From NCBI GenBank assembly GCA_016191985.1, contig JACPVB010000079.1:1-5933 (forward strand): a stretch of DNA of 5,933 bases, read 5' to 3'. This document shows positions 1 through 5,835 of the stretch, one piece after another. Source of the stretch: Chloroflexota bacterium. GTDB taxonomy: Bacteria; Chloroflexota; Anaerolineae; Anaerolineales; Villigracilaceae. Every line of letters starts with the position of its first letter. Position 1 is the first letter of the stretch. The notes below the pieces were generated by a model. That model saw nothing but the letters and a program-made list of their open reading frames with translations, was not told the origin of the DNA and ran no database searches. Position numbers and translations under genes: made by a program.

Positions 1-1715
1 CCATCAAATACACCTCCCAGGTAATGCTGGATGGCTTCGCCTCGCTGATGAGCACTGCCACTGCGATAACCTATTATTTTTCCAAAAGAAAAAACGGGAA
101 ATCGAAAACTGCTCTTTTGATTGCATCCGCCATCTTTTTGGGGATGAGCGCATCCTCCAAGTATCTGCATTCGGCGGTTGGGATTGCGATCTTGATTGAT
201 TGGTTCCTCACCGCAAGGGAAAGCAATGAATTAAAGAAATTCTTCCGAAATGCCTTCTTGTGGGGAATGCTTTCGCTTGTGGCCTTTTTTATGTTCAATC
301 CCTTTTACTGGCCGAACCCGCTGGAGCGGATTCAAGCCACGTACGAAGCGGTCTCTACCACAACCACAAACCCGAATGTGGTCAGGGCAAATCTCCCAAC
401 CTGGCAGCCATTGAAGCATTTATCATCTTCCGTCCCAGAGTCTTGGAATCAGGAAGGCTTTCTGTTGCGCGTGGATTCGATCATTTTTATTTTCGCCCTG
501 ATCGGGATTGCGGACACGTGGCGAAAGAATCGATTTATAGCTATCTGGCTTTTTGTGGATATTTTCATTCTGCTCCTATGGCGCACAAAATGGGCACAAT
601 ACATTCTCGTTGCCACTGCGCCGCTCGCATTCGTCGCGGCGGAGGGAGTCAAAGCAACGGGTAGGAATATTGCCGAATGGTGGCAGAGCAGGCGTCAGCG
701 GCGGGAAGAAGCGGTGAAACCGTCTCTCAAAGAGACAAAACAAGCCATCCCCTGGCTTGTGCCCGGATTATTATTCTTCATCGTATTGACGATCTTCCCG
801 ATCCTTTATCAATTCGCCATGTCTACCACTACCCTTAATGGATCATCGCTGCGCGATGGATTGCAGGGGGGGATTACACGGGAGGTATGGGGCGGGATCA
901 GCGGACAAATTGAGATTCCACCGGAAGATGCAAAGCTGGACCAAAGCAAGGTCCATTATATTGGTTTATGGAATTACCCGGGCACCCTGGGCTTTTTAAA
1001 TAATGACACGGGAATGGTTTTCTTCGGTTATTTTTGGACGATCACATCGGTATCCTTGCAAGTCCTGCTTGGTGTTGGCGCGGGGCTTCTTCTTTGGCAA
1101 AGCAAAAACCGTGTTCGTAAAATATGGCAGGCAATTTTTATTCTTCCGTGGGCAATCCCGGAAGCTGTGGGCGCTTTGTTATGGCTGAATATTTTTGCCC
1201 CATTCAACGGCTGGCTGGCTTTGGCGGTTAAGAAATTTGGCGCGGATATTCCTTTTGGAAACCTGGTGAATTGGGAAAAAGACCCGGATACGGTTCTGAT
1301 CGTCATGTTGATCGCCGCACTTTGGTATGGTTTCCCGTTCATGATGCTGGCAACCAGCGCTGGCTTAAAAATGATCCCAAAGGATGTATTCGATGCCGCC
1401 GCCATGGACGGCGCGAGCGCCTGGCAGACCTTTCAATATGTTACCTGGCCAATGCTGCAACCGCTGATCTTGCCTGCCATGCTTGTCCGCGCCATATTTG
1501 CCTTCAACCAGTTTTATCTCTTCCAAATGCTTCTTCCCTATTATCGAAATATCAGCATGGCAACCCTTTCGGCGTTTTCCTATTATGTGCTATATGGAGG
1601 CAGCGAGTTTTCGTTTTCTGCCACCATCAATATTATTTCGCTTGTCCTTCTTACCGTTTTCGTGATTCTGTTGAACCGCCGCGGGAAAGCCGCGGAGGAG
1701 GCGGTATATGCCTAA
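1..1715 (+). CDS. PMT/GT39-like membrane domain fused to MalF-type sugar ABC permease (5' partial)
   Basis: The frame is open from the first complete codon (position 3) through the ATG at 24, so the true start probably lies upstream. Residues below count from that ATG. Residues 1-210 are hydrophobic, with about seven candidate membrane segments. The motifs GMSASSKYLHSAVG and KWAQYILVATAPLAFVAAEG resemble the later membrane helices of dolichyl-phosphate-mannose-type glycosyltransferases. A basic linker (about 211-243, WWQSRRQRREEAVKP) leads to a complete MalF-like permease. Its six helices lie near 244-267, 333-358, 367-393, 423-448, 475-503 and 531-553, with a long external loop between the first two. 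The ATPase-contacting EAA loop reads DAAAMDG (457-463). The permease would pair with the downstream MalG-type protein to import a sugar. An in-frame GTG at 714 (V231), preceded by GGGAAGAAG, could give a separate permease. The permease assignment is firm. The glycosyltransferase assignment is moderate because the catalytic N-terminus lies outside the window. Confidence 0.85.
   Translation, partial: IKYTSQVMLDGFASLMSTATAITYYFSKRKNGKSKTALLIASAIFLGMSASSKYLHSAVGIAILIDWFLTARESNELKKFFRNAFLWGMLSLVAFFMFNPFYWPNPLERIQATYEAVSTTTTNPNVVRANLPTWQPLKHLSSSVPESWNQEGFLLRVDSIIFIFALIGIADTWRKNRFIAIWLFVDIFILLLWRTKWAQYILVATAPLAFVAAEGVKATGRNIAEWWQSRRQRREEAVKPSLKETKQAIPWLVPGLLFFIVLTIFPILYQFAMSTTTLNGSSLRDGLQGGITREVWGGISGQIEIPPEDAKLDQSKVHYIGLWNYPGTLGFLNNDTGMVFFGYFWTITSVSLQVLLGVGAGLLLWQSKNRVRKIWQAIFILPWAIPEAVGALLWLNIFAPFNGWLALAVKKFGADIPFGNLVNWEKDPDTVLIVMLIAALWYGFPFMMLATSAGLKMIPKDVFDAAAMDGASAWQTFQYVTWPMLQPLILPAMLVRAIFAFNQFYLFQMLLPYYRNISMATLSAFSYYVLYGGSEFSFSATINIISLVLLTVFVILLNRRGKAAEEAVYA
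1694..1701 (+). promoter_or_regulatory. Shine-Dalgarno for the MalG-type gene, inside the upstream CDS
   Basis: GGAGGAGG lies six nucleotides before the ATG at 1708, within the last codons of the fused permease gene. It fixes the MalG-type start and the 8-nt gene overlap, which suggests coupled translation of the two permease subunits. Confidence 0.8.
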
Positions 1716-2553
1716 ATTCAAATCATCCCAAATCCTTGTGCAGGCCGGCCTGTTCCTGATCGGCTTGTATGTATTATTCCCCATTTGGGGAATTTTCAGG
1801 CTGTCGTTTGACGGGTCGCTTAAAGGCGCTCCCACGGAATTCCGCTTCTTCCCCAGGCAGCCAAGCCTGGAACCGTTCATGCAGGTTCTTGACAAGCCTT
1901 ATCAATCTGTGGATTTCATGACCCTGTTCAAGAACAGCATGTTTATCTCGAGCATGGCAACCCTCGCGGCGATCTTGATGGGCACCAGCATGGCATATGC
2001 CTTCGCGCGTTTCCGTTTCCCGGGGCGAAAGACGGGACTTTTTCTATTGTTATTGACCGCGCTCCTCCCGCCCATTGCATTTGCCACGCCGCTCTACATT
2101 CTGTTGAACCTGCTTGGGATTCGCACAACGCATTTGGGGCTTATCATTGTCTACGCTGCCTTTGCCATGCCTTTCTGCATTTGGAATATGCGGGCCGCAT
2201 TTCAAAGCCTCCCAAAGGAATTGGAAGAGGCCGCGTTTCTCGATGGCGCAAATCAATTTAATACCTTCACGCTGATCAGTCTCCCGCTGGCGCTGCCATC
2301 CATTGCTGTGGCGGCGATCATTGCCTTCCTAATGGCCTATTCTGAATTTACAATTGGCTGGCTGTTTGTGGAAAAAAGCGACAAGGTGACCCTGGCAATG
2401 GCGATTTATGCAATCATCCAATCAGGATCGGCACAACCCTTTAGTCAACTGGGTTCCCTTGCGGTGATTGTTTCCGCCCCGGCAATTGCGCTCTTCCTGC
2501 TTTTCCAAAATACTTTACTCGAACGGATGATGTTCGGCTCGACCAATGAGTAA
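1708..2553 (+). CDS. MalG-type carbohydrate ABC transporter permease
   Basis: A 281-aa inner-membrane permease of the binding-protein-dependent sugar importer family (MalG/CUT1 type), of normal length. Six hydrophobic segments are visible near residues 9-30, 78-98, 110-134, 140-160, 189-212 and 247-270. The cytoplasmic EAA loop that docks on the ATPase reads EEAAFLDG (173-180) and continues towards a LPLALPS stretch, as expected for the family. The start is set by a strong ribosome-binding site and overlaps the MalF-type gene by 8 nt in another frame, so the two are cotranscribed and probably form the heterodimeric channel. The substrate cannot be read from the permease. The GH13 gene 150 nt downstream points to maltodextrins or related alpha-glucans, which is inference. 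Neither a binding protein nor an ATPase is encoded nearby; the ATPase may be a shared MsmK/MsmX-type protein elsewhere, or lie outside the window. Confidence 0.93.
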   Translation: MPKFKSSQILVQAGLFLIGLYVLFPIWGIFRLSFDGSLKGAPTEFRFFPRQPSLEPFMQVLDKPYQSVDFMTLFKNSMFISSMATLAAILMGTSMAYAFARFRFPGRKTGLFLLLLTALLPPIAFATPLYILLNLLGIRTTHLGLIIVYAAFAMPFCIWNMRAAFQSLPKELEEAAFLDGANQFNTFTLISLPLALPSIAVAAIIAFLMAYSEFTIGWLFVEKSDKVTLAMAIYAIIQSGSAQPFSQLGSLAVIVSAPAIALFLLFQNTLLERMMFGSTNE

Positions 2554-2571
2554 AAACTATATCACTTGTCT

Positions 2572-2638
2572 CATAATTAAGTAAACTTTTCGATAAAAAT
2601 TGCGAAGGAAAATCGAAGTTTTCGTTTACCAAATTATG
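2572..2638. repeat. Long imperfect inverted repeat between permease and GH13 genes
   Basis: Three pairs of blocks are arranged symmetrically: CATAATT (2572-2578) with AATTATG (2632-2638), GTAAAC (2581-2586) with GTTTAC (2624-2629), and TTCGAT (2589-2594) with ATCGAA (2612-2617). This gives 19 possible base pairs around a 17-nt A-rich loop. No T-run follows, so it is not a standard intrinsic terminator. It could be an mRNA 3'-end stabilising hairpin, paired operator half-sites for a sugar regulator, or a small degenerate palindromic element. A second small palindrome, CGGAT (2658-2662) with ATCCG (2671-2675), lies between it and the next gene. I see no convincing -35/-10 pair in this 150-nt gap. 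Confidence 0.6.
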
Positions 2639-2703
2639 CGATACTCTGTAGAACAAACGGATAAAATATCATCCGATCAAATTCCTTATACTGAGGCAAA
2701 ACC

Positions 2704-4173
2704 ATGAGAACCCCCACCTGGGTACAAGACGCGATTTTTTACCAAATATTTCCAGATCGTTTTTCCAAAAGTGGCAGCAACCCTGCCGCCAGCCTGCCCT
2801 TTGAACCCTGGGACTCGGCTCCCACAAACCATGGCTTCAAAGGCGGTGACCTGTACGGCGTGATCGAAAAACTGGATTACCTGAAAGACCTCGGCATCAC
2901 CGCTATTTACTTCAACCCGATCTTCGCATCCGCATCCAATCACCGCTACCACACCTATGATTATTACAACGTGGATCCGCTGCTCGGCGGAAATGACGCG
3001 CTCAAGAAATTGATAAACAAAGCGCACAAAAAAGATATCCGCATCGTGCTGGACGGGGTCTTCAACCATGCCTCGCGCGGATTCTGGCAATTCAACCACG
3101 TGTTGGAAACAGGCGCCGCATCCCCGTACCGTGACTGGTTCTATTTCGACGAAGAGCGCCTCACTGGGAAAAAACGCTGGGGCGCCTACCCAACCCACCA
3201 CGAAGAGAGCGCCCTTAAGCATGAAGACAGCCTGACCGCCATCGGCTACCGCGCCTGGTGGAATTTGCCCGCCCTGCCAAAGTTCAACACCAATACGCCA
3301 GCCGTGCGTGAATTTATTTTCGATGTGGCGGAATATTGGGTAAAGTTCGGCATCGACGGCTGGCGGTTGGACGTGCCCGCCGAAATTGACGATGACGAAT
3401 TCTGGCGCGAGTTCCGCCGCCGTGTGCGCGCCGTGAATCCCGACACGTACATTGTCGGTGAGATCTGGCACGAGGCCCAGCGCTGGCTGCAAGGCGATCA
3501 GTTCGACGCGGTGATGAATTATCTGGTGACCTCCACCTCTCTGAATTTCTTTGCCGCCAAAACCTTGAACACGCATATCATCCACCAGGCCGGCGGACTG
3601 AAAGACCGCGTCCGCCCGATGAATGCGCAGGATTGCGCCAGCGAGTTGGAGCGCATCCTGAATATTTATCCACGCGATATTACCTTCGCCCAACTCAACC
3701 TGCTGGACAGCCACGATATGCCGCGCTTCCTCTCCTGTGCGGGTGGCGATAAAAGCGCGCTCAAATTGGCCTGGCTGTTCATGTTCACCATCCCCGGCGC
3801 GCCCTGCATCTACTACGGTGATGAAATCGGCGTGGACGGCGGGCACGACCCCGAATGTCGCAAATCCTTCCCCTGGGATGAAAATAAGTGGGACAAGGAT
3901 TTACTGGAGTTCGTAAAAGCGTGCTGCGCGCTGCGTAACGATCACCCCGCCCTTCGGCGCGGCGAATACAATCGTACCCACGCCGAAGGCGAAGTGCTGG
4001 CCTATTCACGGAGCTACAAGAACGAAACCATCCACATCGCATTCAACGTCTCAAACGAGGAAAGGTCGCTGGAACTGCCGCTCGGCAAAAAGCCGCACGT
4101 GCTGTTTGGCAATCTCACAATATCCGACAATAAAATCACCATCCCCCCACGCAGTGGAATTGTGATCAAGTAG
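2704..4173 (+). CDS. GH13 alpha-glucan hydrolase (neopullulanase/cyclomaltodextrinase/MalZ-like)
   Basis: A 489-aa (alpha/beta)8-barrel glycoside hydrolase of family 13. The conserved regions are all present: HRYHTYDYYNVD (80-91), DGVFNH (117-122), LPKFN (191-195, a variant of the MPKLN signature of the neopullulanase group), GWRLDV with nucleophile D223, EIWH with acid/base E253, and LLDSHD with transition-state stabiliser D338. GAPCIYYGDEIG follows at 365-376, and a short C-terminal beta domain ends the protein. It should hydrolyse alpha-1,4 links in maltodextrins or cyclodextrins. No signal peptide is visible, so it is probably cytoplasmic and acts on imported sugar. It begins directly at the first barrel strand (WVQDAIFYQIFPDRF) and lacks the N-terminal CBM34-like domain common in neopullulanases, which makes it shorter than typical members. 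GAGG at 2693-2696 is well spaced for the ATG. Exact specificity cannot be read from sequence. Confidence 0.92.
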   Translation: MRTPTWVQDAIFYQIFPDRFSKSGSNPAASLPFEPWDSAPTNHGFKGGDLYGVIEKLDYLKDLGITAIYFNPIFASASNHRYHTYDYYNVDPLLGGNDALKKLINKAHKKDIRIVLDGVFNHASRGFWQFNHVLETGAASPYRDWFYFDEERLTGKKRWGAYPTHHEESALKHEDSLTAIGYRAWWNLPALPKFNTNTPAVREFIFDVAEYWVKFGIDGWRLDVPAEIDDDEFWREFRRRVRAVNPDTYIVGEIWHEAQRWLQGDQFDAVMNYLVTSTSLNFFAAKTLNTHIIHQAGGLKDRVRPMNAQDCASELERILNIYPRDITFAQLNLLDSHDMPRFLSCAGGDKSALKLAWLFMFTIPGAPCIYYGDEIGVDGGHDPECRKSFPWDENKWDKDLLEFVKACCALRNDHPALRRGEYNRTHAEGEVLAYSRSYKNETIHIAFNVSNEERSLELPLGKKPHVLFGNLTISDNKITIPPRSGIVIK

Positions 4174-4179
4174 AAAATG

Positions 4180-4209
4180 AAGGTCAGGCCAAAATCGGCC
4201 TGACCTTTT
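4180..4209 (+). terminator. Intrinsic terminator after the GH13 gene
   Basis: A perfect 11-bp stem, AAGGTCAGGCC (4180-4190) with GGCCTGACCTT (4197-4207), closes a 6-nt loop. The stem is GC-rich at the loop side and runs into a T-tract of four (4206-4209). It starts six nucleotides after the GH13 stop codon and ends the sugar operon. On the minus strand the arm begins with AAAAGG, so it could also act weakly in reverse. Confidence 0.9.
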
Positions 4210-4222
4210 GGCATATTTCACG

Positions 4223-4251
4223 TTGACCTGTCTCAGCTGAATGCGTATAAT
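4223..4251 (+). promoter_or_regulatory. Near-consensus sigma-70-type promoter
   Basis: TTGACC (4223-4228) and TATAAT (4246-4251) are separated by exactly 17 nt, an 11 of 12 match to the housekeeping consensus. It lies 13 nt after the T-tract of the preceding terminator, so it opens a separate transcription unit. Transcription should begin near 4258, about 160 nt before the first plausible start codon downstream, leaving a long structured leader. Confidence 0.8.
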
Positions 4252-4257
4252 TTACTC

Positions 4258-4412
4258 ATGTAATTTTAACCTGTTGCTGCCTAATGGGCTAAATGAATTT
4301 AGGACATTAGGCGGCGAGCCGCTGTCCATAAGGACTTATACGGAATGCAGCAGGATAACCCCGAGTTGGGCAACCCCGTGCAAAACATAGTTATCTTTTT
4401 TATGTATAAGGT
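4258..4412 (+). promoter_or_regulatory. Structured leader RNA or small RNA, candidate cis-regulatory element
   Basis: This is the transcribed stretch between the strong promoter and the 145-aa membrane protein gene. Hairpin 1 (4276-4315) pairs GCTGCCTAATG with CATTAGGCGGC (11 bp, one G-U). After a GG/GA internal loop it adds CTAAA/TTTAG with a TGAA tetraloop. Hairpin 2 pairs GGACA (4302-4306) with TGTCC (4323-4327) and GCGG with CCGC (4311-4322), so it reuses the 3' arm of hairpin 1. Hairpin 3 pairs GTCC (4324-4327) with GGAC (4332-4335). CTTATAC (4335-4341) is perfectly complementary to GTATAAG (4404-4410), which carries most of the downstream ribosome-binding site. Overlapping alternatives of this kind fit a switch or attenuator. 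I recognise no known riboswitch, 6S, SRP or tmRNA core. Parts of the region could instead be remnants of an attC site. Confidence 0.45.
4354..4401 (+). terminator. Weak terminator-like element in the leader
   Basis: GATAAC (4354-4359) pairs with GTTATC (4390-4395), which runs straight into six T residues (4396-4401). The 30-nt interior can form a small C/G hairpin (GGG/CCC within 4360-4377). The outer stem is short and A-T-rich, so termination may be partial or conditional. It sits 17 nt before the start codon of the next gene, where an attenuator would be placed. Confidence 0.3.
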
Positions 4413-4418
4413 TTGGGA

Positions 4419-4856
4419 ATGAAGTTAGTCATGAGGAAAATTTCTGAAACTGTCGTGCAAAAATATACTTCTGTGTCAAGAAAAATCTTCTGGCTTGGCT
4501 GGTGTTTGCCTTTTGTTCTTGCTGGCTTACTTGCATTCGCAACACTAAATTTAGAATCAAAATGGAGTTGGTTAACAGAGTGGCGATGGTTACTTGAAGG
4601 AATTAACACTACTTTGCTTGCGCTTTCGTTTCTATCACTTATTATCAGTTTAATTACCGCTGGCTTGCTGTTTATTTTTTTGTATCCAGAATTAGGCGCT
4701 GCTTGGCTTCGGGGAATAAACCCGATTGCATATCGAACGCCTTGGGATCAATTGTCTGATGGCGTAAAGGTATATGCCTTCTTCCATGCAATGTTGTTCT
4801 TAGCGGCTGGCGTCATGGTAGCATATCTAATTATCATCAACACTTGGTATAAATAG
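4419..4856 (+). CDS. Unrecognised small integral membrane protein, 145 aa
   Basis: I do not recognise a family. The protein has a short basic N-terminus and three strongly hydrophobic stretches: around residues 25-43 (IFWLGWCLPFVLAGLLAFA), 63-88, and 118-140. A loop before the last helix contains the conserved-looking segment RGINPIAYRTPWDQLSDGVK. The start is set at the ATG at 4419 because AAGG (4408-4411) lies seven nucleotides upstream. A TTG at 4413 and an ATG at 4431 are possible alternatives. The gene is AT-richer than the sugar operon and sits behind its own promoter and a structured leader that can occlude its ribosome-binding site. It lies just upstream of an attC-like site in the orientation expected for a cassette gene, although about 100 nt separate its stop from that site. 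It is probably real, with unknown function. Confidence 0.65.
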   Translation: MKLVMRKISETVVQKYTSVSRKIFWLGWCLPFVLAGLLAFATLNLESKWSWLTEWRWLLEGINTTLLALSFLSLIISLITAGLLFIFLYPELGAAWLRGINPIAYRTPWDQLSDGVKVYAFFHAMLFLAAGVMVAYLIIINTWYK

Positions 4857-4956
4857 ATTGCCTTTGGTCATTGCTCAAAATTAAGTTGTGTGTAAAACTT
4901 GGGATTATTGGCGGTGGTATCTTTATTCAACCATCGTTTTGGTAAGCATAAAGGTT

Positions 4957-5085
4957 GCCCAACAAAGCGTGCACCCGACGCTGGGGATTCTACGGCATTT
5001 TCAAGCATTTTTCTCGCTTCAAGTTTTTTCTACTCCCAAGCAGAATCCACGCCCGCCCCAGCGCCAGTAACGCAAACCGTTGGGC
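4957..5085 (+). other. attC-like integron recombination site
   Basis: The element begins with GCCCAAC (4957-4963, R'' type RYYYAAC) and ends with its exact complement GTTGGGC (5079-5085, R' type GTTRRRY). Inside are nested inverted repeats: GCGT (4967-4970) with ACGC (5070-5073), CGCTGGGG (4979-4986) with CCCCAGCG (5056-5063), and GGATTCT (4985-4991) with AGAATCC (5042-5048). The whole can fold into one long imperfect hairpin with unpaired bases, which is the architecture attC sites use. At 129 nt it falls in the known attC size range. Short open frames that cross it are artefacts of the repeat. The nucleotide-level match to core-site consensus is direct; activity is inference. Confidence 0.7.
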
Positions 5086-5131
5086 GGTTCAAGTCCACAA
5101 TCTATGCCAGTAAAATAATGCAGGAGATAAT

Positions 5132-5542
5132 ATGGCAGGCAATAAAAGCCCCAAACAAAGTATGAAAGAAACTCTCTCTGATGCTTTCGCAAGGTCAGAC
5201 ATTTGGAATCCACAAGAGTATATTTTTTTCTGGGCTATTAAAGAAGGGCTTGATAGAGTGCCTAAATTACGGGATGCTTATCGTCTCAGGACGGCTTCTA
5301 AAGAATATAAATGTGTACGGAATTGTGTAATCAACCCTGGCGACAAATATTTTGCGGCAACGAACAGTAAACACGCAGGAAAGAAATTGTGTGTAAGTTG
5401 CATGGCAATGATTCTTTACTTTCTTGAAGTTTGGGATATGCCTACATATCTACACGACTACTGGGATAACGAAAAGCAAATACCGCATCTAGACGAAAAC
5501 AGTAGTCATTGGAAATCACTAGTAGATGCAATGGAAAAATAA
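5132..5542 (+). CDS. Unrecognised 136-aa protein with Cys4 zinc-binding pattern
   Basis: I do not recognise a family. The N-terminal 60 residues are probably helical and rich in charged and aromatic residues (WNPQEYIFFWAIKEGLDRVPKL). A central module has C61-x3-C65-INPGDKYFAAT-...-C87-x2-C90, a spacing and GDxY turn reminiscent of zinc-ribbon or treble-clef knuckles; this points to metal binding and structure rather than to a defined activity. The C-terminal part is acidic and aromatic (DYWDNEKQIPHLDE). No signal peptide or membrane segment is visible, so it is likely cytoplasmic. AGGAG at 5122-5126 is five nucleotides before the ATG, a strong start signal. A weak promoter, TTCAAG (5088-5093) and TAAAAT (5111-5116) with 17 nt between, lies just inside the cassette edge. 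The next gene begins seven nucleotides after its stop, so the two form a probable two-gene unit. Confidence 0.75.
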   Translation: MAGNKSPKQSMKETLSDAFARSDIWNPQEYIFFWAIKEGLDRVPKLRDAYRLRTASKEYKCVRNCVINPGDKYFAATNSKHAGKKLCVSCMAMILYFLEVWDMPTYLHDYWDNEKQIPHLDENSSHWKSLVDAMEK

Positions 5543-5549
5543 GATAAAA

Positions 5550-5831
5550 ATGGACGATGAAATCAGAAAAAAGTTGATGGAACATATGCCAAGAATTTCT
5601 AAAGTTACTTTGGCAGAATATATCAGGCGAATTCATGAAGTCGATGAAATTGAGCTTCCAGAACTGATGTTAGAAGCATTGAAAAAACTACCTAACAATA
5701 AGCGTGTCAGGTTTGCTAAACATCGAAATATACTTACATCGGTGAGTGTGCTGTTAGAGCAAATACCCGATTCAGATAAGCGAAAGGAAGAGATTGTCAA
5801 TTTATATCAACAGGCTTACGAAAGGTTGTGA
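5550..5831 (+). CDS. Unrecognised small helical protein, 93 aa
   Basis: I do not recognise a family. The protein is highly charged and predicted by eye to be nearly all helical, with heptad-like leucine and isoleucine spacing (LAEYIRRIHEVDEIELPELMLEALKKL and EEIVNLYQQAYERL). There is no membrane segment, cysteine or signal peptide. I chose the ATG at 5550, seven nucleotides after the stop of the Cys4 protein gene, because it avoids overlap and gives a typical MDDEIRKK start. An in-frame ATG at 5526 would add eight residues and overlap that gene by 17 nt. No strong Shine-Dalgarno is visible for either start, so translation may be coupled to the upstream gene. The stop codon is followed almost at once by an attC-type core site, as expected for a cassette gene. 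Confidence 0.65.
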   Translation: MDDEIRKKLMEHMPRISKVTLAEYIRRIHEVDEIELPELMLEALKKLPNNKRVRFAKHRNILTSVSVLLEQIPDSDKRKEEIVNLYQQAYERL

Positions 5832-5835
5832 AACC

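Noticed and set aside
260..664. A 134-codon + strand frame inside the fused permease gene
   Set aside because: It is in an alternative frame of a strongly supported membrane protein, has no start signal, and shows no protein-like pattern.
2567..2597. TTGTCT and GATAAA as a promoter for the GH13 gene
   Set aside because: The spacing is 19 nt with poor matches, and both elements overlap the inverted repeat. It is not better than chance.
2686..3846. A 386-codon open frame on the minus strand
   Set aside because: It lies entirely opposite the GH13 gene, whose catalytic motifs are intact in the + frame. The antisense product is low-complexity-like and matches nothing I recognise. It is a codon-bias shadow.
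4258..4401. Leader as a known housekeeping RNA (SRP RNA, 6S, tmRNA, RNase P) or a hammerhead ribozyme
   Set aside because: The GGAA-tetraloop SRP core, tRNA-like ends, long 6S stem with central bubble, and CTGATGA/GAAA hammerhead core are all absent.
4888..5165. Two short + strand open frames of 60 and 88 codons over the attC-like site
   Set aside because: They translate the nested inverted-repeat element itself and have no suitable ribosome-binding site. The sequence constraint there is DNA folding, not protein.
5132..5831. Calling the gene pair a toxin-antitoxin system
   Set aside because: The size and pairing fit, but no toxin or antitoxin fold, catalytic motif or DNA-binding signature is visible, so this stays only a hypothesis.
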